Shown: positions 1 to 10,029 of the stretch, piece after piece | Layout of the letters: each line of letters opens with the position of its first letter | Numbering within the stretch: the first letter of the stretch is position 1 | Origin: Candidatus Mycolicibacterium alkanivorans | GTDB lineage: Bacteria > Actinomycetota > Actinomycetes > Mycobacteriales > Mycobacteriaceae | Length of the DNA: 64,000 nt | Assembly (NCBI RefSeq): GCF_022760805.1 | Contig: NZ_JAIVFL010000001.1 | Coordinates: 3,658,001-3,722,000 of the forward strand | Direction of reading: 5' to 3' | Program-made: the position numbers and the translations under genes | Notes under the pieces: generated by a model | What the model was told of the DNA's origin: nothing | Database searches by the model: none | Seen by the model: only the letters and a program-made list of their open reading frames with translations

Positions 1-252
1 GCCCGGGAAGAACAACGGGTTGACCACGTAGGAGTCGGTGGTCAGCGCGATCTGGCCGCCGCTGACCTGCAGCAGTGCGGAGTCGCGCGACGGGCCGCCC
101 GCCGACCCGAACGCGGGCAGGAACAGATTCTCGATGAGTTCCTCGGACAGGATTCCGCCCCCGCCGTGGCCCAGCACGATGCGTTTGGTCTCGCGCAGCG
201 GCAACGGGCACACCCAGTCCGACGGATCAATCGCGACGGGACGATCAGACAT
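1..252 (-). CDS. hypE: HypE, hydrogenase maturation carbamoyl dehydratase (N-terminal part)
   Basis: This is the first 84 residues of HypE; the rest lies beyond the left edge. HypE dehydrates the carbamoyl group received from HypF to a thiocyanate on its C-terminal cysteine, supplying the CN ligands of the NiFe centre. The visible part carries the glycine-rich [13 protein letters not shown] segment and the SxxDSAxL region typical of the AIRS/PurM-like fold. The ATG lies inside the last codons of hypD (8-bp overlap), indicating translational coupling. The catalytic C-terminus cannot be checked here. Confidence 0.93.
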   Translation of the reverse strand, partial: MSDRPVAIDPSDWVCPLPLRETKRIVLGHGGGGILSEELIENLFLPAFGSAGGPSRDSALLQVSGGQIALTTDSYVVNPLFFPG

Positions 253-1348
253 GCGCCGCCGTTTCCAATCGCCGGAACTGGTAGTAGGCCGCGCAGGCAC
301 CCTCGCTGGAGACCATGGTGGCGCCCAGCGGCGTGCGCGGGGTGCAGGTTGCGCCGAACGCCGGGCACTGGTTGGGCTTGAGCAGGCCCTGCAACACCTC
401 ACCGGCGTGGCACTCGTCGGACTCCTGCACCTGCAGGTGCCCCACTCCGAACTTGCGCTCGGCGTCGAACTCGGCGTACTTCGGCGACAGTGCCCACCCC
501 GACTTCGGGATGATGCCGATGCCGCGCCACTGCCGGTCGGTAACGGTGAACACGTCGGCCAGCGCCCGCTGGGCCACGGTGTTTCCGGCCTCGCTGACCG
601 CGCGCGGGTAGGCGTTGCGCAACTCCGGCGTGCCCGACTCCAGCAGATCGACCAGCTGGCGCACGCCTTCGAGCAGGTCCAGCGGCTCGAAGCCGGTGAC
701 CACGATCGGCACACCGAACTCCTCCACCAACGGCCCGTACTCCGAGGTGCCCATGACGGTGCACACGTGCCCGGCAGCCAGGAACCCCTCGACCCGGTTG
801 GAGGGCGAACCGAGGATGGCGGTCATCGCCGGCGGAACTAGGACGTGGGAGATGAGCACCGAGAAGTTGGTGAGCCCCATCCGCTGGGCGTGCAGCACCG
901 ACATCGCGTTGGCGGGTGCGGTGGTCTCGAAGCCGACGCCGAAGAACACAACTTCCTTGTCGGGGTTCTCGGCGGCGACCCGGGTGGCGTCCAGCGGCGA
1001 GTAGACGATGCGAACGTCGCCGCCGCGGGCGCGCACGCTGAACAGGTCCTGGTGGCTGCCGGGCACCCGCAGCATGTCGCCGAATGAGCAGAAGATGACG
1101 TCCTCGCGGGCGGCGATCTCCAGCGCACGGTCGATCATCTCCAGCGGTGTGACGCACACCGGGCAGCCGGGGCCGTGGATGAACTCCACGGAGCCCTCGA
1201 GCAGCTGGTCGATGCCGTTGCGGATGATCGAATGTGTTTGTCCGCCACAGACTTCCATGATGGTCCAGGTGCGGGTGGCGTGCCGCTGGATGGCCTCCAC
1301 CAGCACCTTGGCGGCCACCGGGTCGCGGAACTCGTCGAGATACTTCAT
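245..1348 (-). CDS. hypD: HypD, Fe-S scaffold for NiFe(CN)2CO assembly
   Basis: A 367-residue protein of normal HypD length. With HypC it forms the scaffold on which the Fe(CN)2CO unit is built; a [4Fe-4S] cluster and redox-active cysteines are expected from the family. Visible signatures are CGGQTHS near residue 36, [10 protein letters not shown] near 65-70, the GFETTAP stretch, and a cysteine-rich C-terminus ([26 protein letters not shown]). The reading frame stays open upstream, but the ATG beginning MKYLDEFRD overlaps the hypC stop by 4 bp (ATGA) and is the natural start. Second gene from the promoter-distal end of hypF-hypC-hypD-hypE. Confidence 0.96.
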   Translation of the reverse strand: MKYLDEFRDPVAAKVLVEAIQRHATRTWTIMEVCGGQTHSIIRNGIDQLLEGSVEFIHGPGCPVCVTPLEMIDRALEIAAREDVIFCSFGDMLRVPGSHQDLFSVRARGGDVRIVYSPLDATRVAAENPDKEVVFFGVGFETTAPANAMSVLHAQRMGLTNFSVLISHVLVPPAMTAILGSPSNRVEGFLAAGHVCTVMGTSEYGPLVEEFGVPIVVTGFEPLDLLEGVRQLVDLLESGTPELRNAYPRAVSEAGNTVAQRALADVFTVTDRQWRGIGIIPKSGWALSPKYAEFDAERKFGVGHLQVQESDECHAGEVLQGLLKPNQCPAFGATCTPRTPLGATMVSSEGACAAYYQFRRLETAAHV

Positions 1349-1620
1349 GCCGGCTCCCTCCTGCTCTGACCCTCGGCACCGCCCAGTTCCCCTTCCAGGA
1401 TGCCGAGGTCTTCGAACATCTTCAGCGTCTCGTTGGCCGAGGCCTCGTCGAGTCGGGTGATCGCGAAACCCGCGTGGACGATGGTGTATTCGCCGATCTC
1501 CATGTCCGGCAGGTACGCCAGGCACACCGTCTTGGTGGTCCCGCCGAAGTCGACCGTGGACATGCGGGTACCCGACTCGTCCCAAATCTCGATCACTTTG
1601 CCGGGGATTCCGAGGCACAT
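1345..1620 (-). CDS. hypC: HypC, hydrogenase assembly chaperone (copy 1)
   Basis: A 91-residue HypC/HybG/HupF protein that starts with the diagnostic MCLGIPGKV; Cys2 is the residue that binds the Fe(CN)2CO precursor in this family. The body holds the usual small beta-barrel pattern ([28 protein letters not shown]). It overlaps hypF by 28 bp upstream and hypD by 4 bp downstream, so the four minus-strand genes read as one coupled unit. A second, diverged hypC lies at the far end of the structural operon, so the two may serve different steps or clients. Confidence 0.96.
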   Translation of the reverse strand: MCLGIPGKVIEIWDESGTRMSTVDFGGTTKTVCLAYLPDMEIGEYTIVHAGFAITRLDEASANETLKMFEDLGILEGELGGAEGQSRREPA

Positions 1621-3923
1621 ATGCCATTCCTTTCCGATACAGCCGCCGCGTCGGCGTTGGTCAAGATCGCGGCGGTGATGGTGGCCTGGCCGAGCGCCAG
1701 GCCGCCGTCGTTACAGGGCACGATCCGGTGGGTGAGGACCTCGAAGCCGCTGCGCGTGAGCGTGCTCCGAAGGCCTTGCAGCAGAAGCTGATTGGCGAAC
1801 ACACCGCCGGTCAGCCCGATCACCGAGATACCGGCCGCCCGCGCAGCCGCGGTCGCAGCCGTGGCGGTCGCGGTGATCACCGCCTGGTGGAAGCCGGCGG
1901 CCAGGTCTTCGCGCGCGGTGCCGCCGCGCAGCCCCGCGGCGATCCCGGCGATCACCGGCGCCGGATCGAGAACACCCGCGGCGACCGCGAAGTCGAGGTC
2001 CACCGCACGTCCCCACCGGGCCAGGTGCTCGAGCTCGATGGCGGCCTGCCCCTCGTAGGTGACCTTCTGGCAGACACCCAGCAGGCTGGCCACCGCGTCG
2101 AACAACCGGCCCATGCTGGTGGTCGGCACACAGCTCAGCCCGCGAGGGATCTGCTGACGCAGGATGTGCAGAGCGTTCTCGCCGAGCGCAGCAACCGGCG
2201 GAAGGTCGTCGCTCCAGTCCACCCCGGCCCGGCTCAGCAGGTCCAGCGCGATGCGGGCGGGCTGGCGCACGGCGCCGTCTCCCCCGGGCAGCGCGAACGG
2301 GCGCAGGTGCCCGACCCGGGTGAACCGCGCCGGCTCGGTCAGGGCAAGCAGCTCGCCACCCCAGATGGTGCCGTCGGTGCCGTAGCCGGTGCCGTCATAG
2401 GTGACCGCGATGACGGGGGTGTCCAGCCGCCGGTGTTCGGCCAGCAGGGACACCGCGTGGGCATGGTGGTGCTGGACGGCGATGACGGGCCGGCCGTCGG
2501 CATGGCGCTGAGCCCAGGCGGTGGTGGCGTAGCCGGGATGCATGTCGCGGGCGACGGTCTGCGGGTGGCGGTCGGTCATGAACGCCAGGTGCTCCAATGC
2601 CGCTTCGAAGCAGCTCTGAGTGCGGGGGTCGGCCATGTCGCCCAGGTGCGAGGACATGTGGGCGTGGCCGTCCGACCCCATCAGGCAGAAGGTGGTTTTC
2701 AGGTCGCCGCCGGTGGCCAGGATGACCGCGTCCGGTCGGGGTCCGGGCACCGACACCGGCAGTGGCGCGTAGCCGCGCGAGCGTCGCAACGGCAGCTGGT
2801 TGCCCTGGTCGTCTATGGCGACGACGGAGTCCTCGCAGGGCACGTGGATGGGTCGGTCGTGGGTGAGCACCGCGTCGGCCAGTCCGTTGATCCACGACAG
2901 ATCCTCGTCGCGGAAGACGATGGGCGAGCCACCCCGGTTGGCCGACGTCATCACCAGCGGGATGGTTCCGAGCCGGTCGAAGAGCTGGTGGTGCACCGGC
3001 GAGTAGGCCAGCATCACGCCGAGGTCGGCCAGGCCGGGAGCCACCTCGTCGGCGACGGCACCGGCCCGGCGGCCCACCAGCACGATCGGGGCGGCAGGCG
3101 AGGCCAGCGCGGCGGCCGCCGCGTCGTCGACGTCGGCGATCTGGGCGGCGGCGTCCAGATCGGCCGCCATCACGGCGAACGGTTTGGCCGGGCGGGTCTT
3201 GCGCCGGCGCAGCAGTGCGACCGCAGCGGCGTCGTCGGCGCGGCAGGCCAGGTGGAACCCGCCGATACCCTTGACCGCGACGATCTGGCCGTCCAGCAGG
3301 GCGGCCGCCGCGGCGCCGACCGGGTCGCCGTAGTCCGCCTCCCCCGTCGCGGGCCGCCATGCCAGCCGCGGTCCGCAGTCCGGGCAGGCGACCGTTTGCG
3401 CGTGGTAACGGCGATCCAGCGGGTCGTGGTACTCCGCCGCGCAGGCCGGGCACATCGGGAACGCGGCCATGGTGGTCGTCGGCCGGTCGTAGGGCAGGTC
3501 GGTGATGACGGTGTAGCGCGGACCGCAGTTGGTGCAGGTGATGAACGGGTGCCCGGATCGGCGGTCAGCCGGGTCGCGCATCTCGCGCAGACAGTCCTCG
3601 CACACCGCGACGTCCGGCGGGACGAGCGTGCGCCCATCGTCGCCGCTCTTGCTGCCGATGATCTGAAATATGTTGTCGCCCTTGGGTTGCAGCGACACCG
3701 ACCGCAGCGTGTCGATGCGCCCCATCGGCGGCGGGCGGTGTGCGATGGCGGCCACCGCCTGGTCCACCGCGGCGGCCGGGCCCTCCAGTTCAGCATGTAC
3801 CGACCCGGCGTCGTTGTAGACGAACCCGCCGAGTCCGTACTCGGCGGCGACCCGCGCGACCGCCGGGCGGAAACCGACGCCCTGCACCACCCCGGTGATG
3901 TCGAGGCGCACCCGCACGTTCAT
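1593..3923 (-). CDS. hypF: HypF carbamoyltransferase
   Basis: A 776-residue, full-length HypF, which turns carbamoyl phosphate plus ATP into the carbamoyl group loaded onto HypE. Domains in order: acylphosphatase (residues about 1-90, with [10 protein letters not shown]), paired zinc-finger motifs (CEDC, CTNCGPR, CPAC, CPDCGPR, about 105-190), a YrdC-like domain (about 200-380), and a Kae1-like domain with the histidine motif HHHAHAVS (about 480). It is the first minus-strand gene, divergent from hypA across a 270-bp promoter region, and overlaps hypC at its 3' end. A long open frame on the opposite strand is only its shadow. Confidence 0.97.
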   Translation of the reverse strand: MNVRVRLDITGVVQGVGFRPAVARVAAEYGLGGFVYNDAGSVHAELEGPAAAVDQAVAAIAHRPPPMGRIDTLRSVSLQPKGDNIFQIIGSKSGDDGRTLVPPDVAVCEDCLREMRDPADRRSGHPFITCTNCGPRYTVITDLPYDRPTTTMAAFPMCPACAAEYHDPLDRRYHAQTVACPDCGPRLAWRPATGEADYGDPVGAAAAALLDGQIVAVKGIGGFHLACRADDAAAVALLRRRKTRPAKPFAVMAADLDAAAQIADVDDAAAAALASPAAPIVLVGRRAGAVADEVAPGLADLGVMLAYSPVHHQLFDRLGTIPLVMTSANRGGSPIVFRDEDLSWINGLADAVLTHDRPIHVPCEDSVVAIDDQGNQLPLRRSRGYAPLPVSVPGPRPDAVILATGGDLKTTFCLMGSDGHAHMSSHLGDMADPRTQSCFEAALEHLAFMTDRHPQTVARDMHPGYATTAWAQRHADGRPVIAVQHHHAHAVSLLAEHRRLDTPVIAVTYDGTGYGTDGTIWGGELLALTEPARFTRVGHLRPFALPGGDGAVRQPARIALDLLSRAGVDWSDDLPPVAALGENALHILRQQIPRGLSCVPTTSMGRLFDAVASLLGVCQKVTYEGQAAIELEHLARWGRAVDLDFAVAAGVLDPAPVIAGIAAGLRGGTAREDLAAGFHQAVITATATAATAAARAAGISVIGLTGGVFANQLLLQGLRSTLTRSGFEVLTHRIVPCNDGGLALGQATITAAILTNADAAAVSERNGICASESPAK

Positions 3924-4193
3924 CGGGTCACCCTCGCCTCAGCCCGCCGGGCGCAGGGGTAGAAAGGTGCTCATGAACCTCCGCAGCGAAGACACGGCCA
4001 CCCGTGGCGGTGGGCTGTCCGCGCGGGTAGGTGGCACCAACGCTAGTCCCACACCGCTATGACCACAATCACAAAATCGCACCGAATCTCGGCGTTTTCC
4101 GCCCGGAATCACCCCGGGCGGCCAATGGGCGCGCGGTAGGGTGCAGGCCGGCACGATCCCAGCGGAAACGGGAGAAAGATCTGGTGAGCGCCG
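3924..4193. promoter_or_regulatory. Divergent hypF/hypA promoter region with hairpin
   Basis: This 270-bp spacer must hold the promoters for both the hypF-E unit and the hypA-hydrogenase unit. A perfect inverted repeat CCGCCCGG-N7-CCGGGCGG lies at 4099-4121, about 70 bp upstream of hypA; it could be an operator or a leader hairpin. The hypA start is supported by GGTGAG shortly upstream of the ATG. No gene is visible here, and promoter elements cannot be assigned with confidence by eye. Confidence 0.5.
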
Positions 4194-4529
4194 ATGCATG
4201 AATTGTCGTTGTGCCAGGCGATCGCCGGAGTGGTCAGGCCGTACGCGGAGGGCCGGCGGGTCGACGTGGTGCGGGTGCAGGTCGGCGCGCTGCGCCAGGT
4301 GGTTCCGGAGTCGTTGTCATTCTGCTGGACCATCGTCCGCGAGCACGAGAACATGCCCGAGGCCGAGCTCGAACTCGAGCTCGTCACCGGCGAAGTGCGC
4401 TGCCGCAGTTGCGGGCAGCAGTCCGAGATCGCCTCGCGGTGGTCGGTGTGCTGCCCGCAGTGCGACAGCGGCGATGTGGAGGTGGTGCGCGGCAACGAGT
4501 TCCTGGTCACCTCCCTGGACGTGTCCTGA
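4194..4529 (+). CDS. hypA: HypA, nickel insertion metallochaperone
   Basis: A 111-residue HypA, which with HypB delivers nickel to the hydrogenase large-subunit precursor. It begins MHEL, where the N-terminus and His2 are the nickel ligands of the family, and has the structural zinc site as two CxxC pairs (Cys70/Cys73 and Cys87/Cys90). Length and motif spacing are normal. It is the first gene of the plus-strand unit, 23 bp ahead of hypB. Confidence 0.96.
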   Translation: MHELSLCQAIAGVVRPYAEGRRVDVVRVQVGALRQVVPESLSFCWTIVREHENMPEAELELELVTGEVRCRSCGQQSEIASRWSVCCPQCDSGDVEVVRGNEFLVTSLDVS

Positions 4530-4552
4530 GTCAACAGCGAAAGGTCCTCACC

Positions 4553-5347
4553 ATGGGTCGATTTCATCGTCACGACGACGGCACCGAGCATAGCCACGCG
4601 CACGGCGACCACGATCAGTCGCACGACCACGGTGACCACAGCGGGTACGACACCGGCTCGCAGCGCATCGAAGTGCTGGAGTCGATCTTCGCCGAGAACG
4701 ACACCCACGCCGACATCAACCGTGCGGCCTTCGAGACGAACGGGATCCGCGCCCTGAACCTGATGAGCTCGCCGGGGTCGGGAAAGACCACCGTGCTGGC
4801 CGCGACCCTCGACGAGTTCGCCGGCGATATCGCCGTCGGCGTGATCGAGGGTGACATCGCCACCGACATCGATGCCGCGCGACTCGGTGGCCGCGGCGCG
4901 CAGATCTCGCTGCTGAACACCAACAACGGCTTCGGGGGCGAGTGCCACCTCGATGCGCCCATGGTCAACCGGGCACTGCAGGCACTGGATCTGGCCGCCC
5001 TGGATCTGGTGATCATCGAGAACGTCGGGAACCTGGTGTGCCCGGCGGAATTCGACGTGGGCGAGCACGCCAAGGCGATGGTCTACTCGGTGACCGAGGG
5101 CGAGGACAAGCCGCTGAAGTACCCGGTGATGTTCCGCTCGGTCGACGTGGTGCTCCTGAACAAAATCGATCTGGTGCCCCACCTCGACGTGGACGTCGAC
5201 ACCTACATCGCCCATGTGCGCCAGGTGAATCCGACTGCCACGATCCTGCCGGTGAGTGCGCGCACCGGCGAAGGCATGCCAGCCTGGTTCGAGTGGGTCA
5301 GAGCGTTCGCCGGGCGACATCCTGAGCCGCGCCAACCACGAAATTAA
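4553..5347 (+). CDS. hypB: HypB, nickel-insertion GTPase
   Basis: A 264-residue SIMIBI-class GTPase that drives nickel transfer together with HypA. The N-terminus is histidine-rich over about 30 residues (HRHDDGTEHSHAHGDHDQ), consistent with nickel storage. The P-loop SSPGSGKTT is followed by the GECHLDAPM metal-site motif and the G-domain NKIDL motif. The ATG beginning MGRFHRHDDG is preceded by AAGG at a suitable distance. A 206-bp gap separates it from the structural genes, so the small subunit may also have its own promoter. Confidence 0.96.
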   Translation: MGRFHRHDDGTEHSHAHGDHDQSHDHGDHSGYDTGSQRIEVLESIFAENDTHADINRAAFETNGIRALNLMSSPGSGKTTVLAATLDEFAGDIAVGVIEGDIATDIDAARLGGRGAQISLLNTNNGFGGECHLDAPMVNRALQALDLAALDLVIIENVGNLVCPAEFDVGEHAKAMVYSVTEGEDKPLKYPVMFRSVDVVLLNKIDLVPHLDVDVDTYIAHVRQVNPTATILPVSARTGEGMPAWFEWVRAFAGRHPEPRQPRN

Positions 5348-5553
5348 CGCGCTCGCAAATACTTTCGCACCAGCCTGGTGTCTCCAGGTCTACCAGACTC
5401 GGGCCGCCAAATGTCGGGTTCGGCCAACCGACTGGCAGGCGTTGACAACGTCGTGGGCCCGGAGTAGACCCAGAAACAACGCCGCGCAAGTGGGCCGGGA
5501 GTCGGCTCCGGTGGCGCAGGGATGGCAGGGTCCCGTCCCGGAAAGCTGCGAAC
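5348..5553 (+). promoter_or_regulatory. Leader region of the hydrogenase structural genes
   Basis: A 206-bp non-coding gap between hypB and the small-subunit gene, the only sizeable gap within the plus-strand hydrogenase unit. It contains a short inverted repeat CCTGG-N5-CCAGG at 5374-5388 and ends with GGAAAG about 10 bases before the small-subunit ATG. It is the natural place for a separate promoter of the structural genes. I see no open frame here that resembles the extra HucM subunit of group 2a hydrogenases. Confidence 0.45.
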
Positions 5554-6609
<1,056 letters not shown>

Positions 6610-6637
6610 CCAACCGGACAATCGAGGGGAACATTCG

Positions 6638-8434
6638 ATGACGACGATCATTCCCGAGCCCTCCCAGATCAAGAACGAACCCGGATCGCTCGTCGAGATG
6701 GCGTGGGATCCGATCACCCGGATCGTGGGCAGCCTCGGCATCTACACCAAGATCGACTTCGAGAACCGGGAAGTGGTCGAGTGTCACAGCACCTCGTCGA
6801 TCTTCCGGGGCTATTCGCTGTTCATGAAAGGCAAGGACCCACGCGACGCGCATTTCATCACCAGCAGGATTTGCGGCATCTGCGGTGACAACCACGCCAC
6901 GTGTTCGTGCTACACGCAGAACATGGCCTACGGCGTGCAGCCGCCGCATCTCGGTGAGTGGCTGATCAACCTCGGCGAGGCCGCCGAATACATGTTCGAC
7001 CACAACATATTCCAGGAGAACCTGGTGGGGGTCGACTACTGCGAGAAGATGGTGTCGGAGACCAACCCCAGCGTGCTGGCCAAGGCCGAGAACACCGCCG
7101 CGCCGCACGCCGAGGCGCACGGCTACCGCACCATCGCCGACATCATGCGGGCGCTCAACCCCTTCACCGGCGAGTTCTACCGGGAGGCGCTGCAGGTCAG
7201 CCGCTACACCAGGGAGATGTTCTGTCTCATGGAGGGCAGGCACGTCCACCCCTCGACGCTGTATCCCGGCGGCATCGGCACGGTGGCGACCGTCCAGCTG
7301 ATGACCGATTACATGACCCGCCTGATGCGCTACGTCGAGTTCATGAAGAAGGTCGTGCCGATGCACGACGACCTGTTCGACTTCTTCTACGAGGCGCTGC
7401 CGGGCTACGAGAAGGTCGGCCTGCGCCGCACCCTGCTCGGCTGCTGGGGCTCCTTCCAGGACCCGGAAGTGTGCAACTTCTCCTACCGGGACATGGAGAA
7501 CTGGGGCCGCAAGATGTTCGTCACCCCCGGCGTGGTGGTCGACGGCAAGCTGGTGACCACCTCCCTGGTGGACATCAACCTAGGCATCCGAATTCTGTTG
7601 GGCCACTCCTACTATGAGGACTGGAACGACCAGGAGATGTTCGTCAAGACAGATCCGCTGGGCAACCCGGTGGACCGTCGGCACCCCTGGAACCAGCACA
7701 CCAATCCCCGGCCGCAGAAGCGCGACTTCGACGAGAACTACAGCTGGGTGATGTCACCGCGCTGGTTCGACGGTACCGACCACCTCGCCCTGGACACCGG
7801 CGGCGGACCACTGGCCCGGCTGTGGTCCACCGCGCTGGCCGGACTGGTCGACATCGGCTATGTCAAGGCCACCGGCAACAGTGTGCAAATCAACTTCCCC
7901 AAGACCGCACTGAAGGGCCCGGTCGAGCTCGAGTGGAAGGTTCCGGTCCACGGCAGCAACACCATCGAACGAAACCGTGCCCGCACCTACTTCCAGGCCT
8001 ACGCCGCCGCGTGCGCGCTGCACTTCGCCGAGAAGGCGCTGGTGGAGATTCGTGCTGGGCGAACCAAGACGTGGGAGCGCTTCGAGGTCCCCGACGAGGG
8101 TATCGGCTGCGGATTCACCGAGGCGGTGCGCGGTGTGCTCAGCCACCACATGGTGATCCGGGACGGCAAGATCGCCAACTACCACCCCTATCCACCGACT
8201 CCGTGGAACGCCAACCCACGCGACAGCTACGGCACACCGGGCCCCTACGAGGACGCGGTTCAGGGCCAGCCGATCTTCGAGGAGAACGACCGGGAGAACT
8301 TCAAGGGAATCGACATCATGCGCACGGTGCGCAGTTTCGACCCGTGCCTGCCGTGCGGGGTGCACATGTACCTCGGCGAGGGCAGGTCGCTGGACAAGCT
8401 GCACTCCCCCACCCAGTCGCTGACCGGCGAGTGA
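6638..8434 (+). CDS. hhyL: [NiFe] hydrogenase group 1h large (catalytic) subunit
   Basis: A 598-residue catalytic subunit that oxidises H2. The L1 motif RICGICGDNHATC provides Cys79 and Cys82, and the L2 motif DPCLPCGVH provides Cys570 and Cys573, together the four nickel ligands. The 22 residues after His576 (MYLGEGRSLDKL onward) are expected to be cut off by the maturation protease encoded at 12159. Overall sequence, for example ECHSTSSIFRGYS and FITSRICGIC, matches the actinobacterial group 1h (Hhy) enzymes known for oxidising atmospheric H2; affinity itself cannot be read from sequence. The next gene starts 3 bp after the stop. Confidence 0.96.
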   Translation: MTTIIPEPSQIKNEPGSLVEMAWDPITRIVGSLGIYTKIDFENREVVECHSTSSIFRGYSLFMKGKDPRDAHFITSRICGICGDNHATCSCYTQNMAYGVQPPHLGEWLINLGEAAEYMFDHNIFQENLVGVDYCEKMVSETNPSVLAKAENTAAPHAEAHGYRTIADIMRALNPFTGEFYREALQVSRYTREMFCLMEGRHVHPSTLYPGGIGTVATVQLMTDYMTRLMRYVEFMKKVVPMHDDLFDFFYEALPGYEKVGLRRTLLGCWGSFQDPEVCNFSYRDMENWGRKMFVTPGVVVDGKLVTTSLVDINLGIRILLGHSYYEDWNDQEMFVKTDPLGNPVDRRHPWNQHTNPRPQKRDFDENYSWVMSPRWFDGTDHLALDTGGGPLARLWSTALAGLVDIGYVKATGNSVQINFPKTALKGPVELEWKVPVHGSNTIERNRARTYFQAYAAACALHFAEKALVEIRAGRTKTWERFEVPDEGIGCGFTEAVRGVLSHHMVIRDGKIANYHPYPPTPWNANPRDSYGTPGPYEDAVQGQPIFEENDRENFKGIDIMRTVRSFDPCLPCGVHMYLGEGRSLDKLHSPTQSLTGE

Positions 8435-8437
8435 CCC

Positions 8438-9316
8438 ATGGCCGACGCCGATTTCGAGGATTCGCACTGGCGCTCGGCGGGTGAGCGGATCCAGGCGCTG
8501 CTCGCGGCCTGCGCGACCGACGGCCCGGCCGCGCAGGCCCGCGCAGAGCAGTTGGTGGGTGAGGTCGTCGACCTGTACGGTGCCGCACTGACGAGAGTCA
8601 TGGCGGCGGTGGACGATCCGGCGCTGGCCGAGCACCTCGCGGCCGACGACCTGGTCGGCAGTCTGTTGCTGGTACACGGCATCCACCCGCACGATGTGAC
8701 CGAAAGGGTGTCGCGGGCGCTTGACGGTGTGCGGCCCTACCTCGGCTCCCACGGCGGCGACGTCCGGCTGCTCGGCATCGCCGACGGCGTTGTCCGCCTG
8801 TCATTTTCGGGTAGCTGCAGCAGCTGTCCGTCCTCGGCGGTGACGCTGGAGCTCGCGGTCGAGGATGCGGTGCGCACCGCGGCGCCGGAGATCGACTCCG
8901 TCGAGGCGGTAGCTGCCGAGGTCGCGTCGGCGATCCCGGTCGACTCGCTGATGTCGCGGGTGCATTCCGGCAGGCATGAGCCCACGACGTGGTACGCGGT
9001 CCCGGAGTTGGAGGCGTTGCGGGCCGGCGAGGTGGCGGGATTCGCCGTCGGGGACATCGCGGTGCTGGCGTGCCGGGTTGGCGATGCGGTGCTGGCCTAC
9101 CTCGACCAGTGCCCGGGATGCGCCAACTCGATGTCCGGAGCCACGTTGTCCGGCGCGGTGCTGCGCTGCCCGAGCTGCCATGCCCGATTCGACGTGGTGC
9201 ACGCCGGCGCCGGCACCGGTGAATCCGTCGGCCACCTCCGGCCGGTGCCGGTGCTGGCCCGTGACGGCGTGCTGTCCATGGCGGTGCCCGCCCAACCGAT
9301 GGAGGCCTCCGCATGA
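8438..9316 (+). CDS. hhyE: NifU-domain / Rieske-like electron-transfer protein of the hydrogenase (HhyE-type)
   Basis: A 292-residue two-domain protein. Residues about 90-155 form a NifU C-terminal-like domain (VRPYLGSHGGDV, then CSSC at 127-130). Residues about 185-285 resemble a Rieske domain, but the ligand motifs read CPGC (225-228) and CPSCH (244-248) instead of CxH and CxxH. All candidate ligands are therefore cysteines plus one shifted histidine, which could hold a rubredoxin-like iron, an all-Cys cluster or zinc. The proteins called HucE/HhyE in M. smegmatis are reported to be needed for electron transfer from the hydrogenases. It starts 3 bp after the large subunit and overlaps the next gene by 4 bp. 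Confidence 0.85.
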   Translation: MADADFEDSHWRSAGERIQALLAACATDGPAAQARAEQLVGEVVDLYGAALTRVMAAVDDPALAEHLAADDLVGSLLLVHGIHPHDVTERVSRALDGVRPYLGSHGGDVRLLGIADGVVRLSFSGSCSSCPSSAVTLELAVEDAVRTAAPEIDSVEAVAAEVASAIPVDSLMSRVHSGRHEPTTWYAVPELEALRAGEVAGFAVGDIAVLACRVGDAVLAYLDQCPGCANSMSGATLSGAVLRCPSCHARFDVVHAGAGTGESVGHLRPVPVLARDGVLSMAVPAQPMEASA

Positions 9317-10029
9317 CGTCCACACTCGAGGTGCTCTCCAGGATCCGCACCGGCCGCACTGCCCCCCAGCCGGTGGGCGAGCGCTGCGAGATGTGCGCCT
9401 CTCCGGTCGCCGACGAACACCAGCACGTCGTCAATGTGGCCGCCCGCCAGCTCATGTGCGTATGCCGGGCCTGCTATCTGTTGTTCACCGACGCCAGTGC
9501 CAGCCTGCGTTACCGCGCGGTGCCCGACCGCTTCCTGTACTTCCCCGACTTCGGGCTGGGCCGCCGGGCGTGGGACGCGCTGCAGATACCGGTGGGCGTC
9601 GCGTTCTTCTTCCGGAACTCCGCACTCGACCGCACCGTCGCGTTCTACCCCGGACCGGCCGGCGCCACCGAATCCGAACTGGACACGGCGGCGTGGGCGG
9701 CAGCGACGTGTGATCCGCGAGTGGGGCTGCTGGCCGATGACGTCGAAGCCCTCCTGGTCCGCGTGCCCGACGATCCCGCCGCTCCGGAATCTGATGTCGC
9801 CGGCATCCCGGCTCCGGAATCTGATGTCGCCGGCCTCCCGGCTCCGGAATCTGATGTCGCCGGCCTCCCGGCTCCGGAATGCTTCCTGGTGCCGATCGAC
9901 GCCTGCTACGAGTTCGTCGGCGGACTTCGACTGCTGTGGCGGGGATTCGACGGCGGCGCGCAGGCGCGCGACTTCATCGACGGGTTCTTCGCCGGCGTCG
10001 CCGAACGCAGCGTGGTCCAGCTGCCATGA
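9313..10029 (+). CDS. DUF5947-like hydrogenase-locus protein with 10-residue repeat insert
   Basis: A 238-residue protein of unknown function, apparently of the DUF5947 type that accompanies group 1h hydrogenases (family name from memory). Two short cysteine motifs, C25xxC28 and C51xxC54, suggest a metal-binding N-terminus. Residues 157-186 are three tandem copies of a 10-residue unit, APESDVAG(I/L)P, placed just before the ECFLVPIDACYE segment; this looks like a recent expansion. It begins at an ATGA overlap with the previous gene and ends overlapping the next ATG, so it is firmly within the operon. No catalytic motif is visible. Confidence 0.75.
   Translation: MTSTLEVLSRIRTGRTAPQPVGERCEMCASPVADEHQHVVNVAARQLMCVCRACYLLFTDASASLRYRAVPDRFLYFPDFGLGRRAWDALQIPVGVAFFFRNSALDRTVAFYPGPAGATESELDTAAWAAATCDPRVGLLADDVEALLVRVPDDPAAPESDVAGIPAPESDVAGLPAPESDVAGLPAPECFLVPIDACYEFVGGLRLLWRGFDGGAQARDFIDGFFAGVAERSVVQLP
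9781..9880 (+). repeat. 30-bp in-frame tandem repeat, 3.3 copies
   Basis: The unit GCTCCGGAATCTGATGTCGC plus CGGCMTCCCG (30 bp) occurs at 9781, 9811 and 9841, with the first 10 bases repeated at 9871. The copies differ at one position only (CGGCATC in the first, CGGCCTC in the others). Being a multiple of three, it adds 10-residue units without breaking the reading frame. The near-identity implies recent origin, probably by replication slippage. Confidence 0.95.

Noticed and set aside
1728..3962. 744-residue open frame on the plus strand
   Set aside because: Antisense shadow of hypF; no family signatures, Arg/Gly/Gln-rich composition typical of high-GC reverse frames.
5348..5553. Gene for a HucM-like extra hydrogenase subunit
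   Set aside because: No open frame of the right kind; the catalytic subunits are group 1h, which is not expected to have HucM.
9781..9880. CRISPR-like repeat array
   Set aside because: Units are contiguous without spacers and encode in-frame residues; it is a coding minisatellite.
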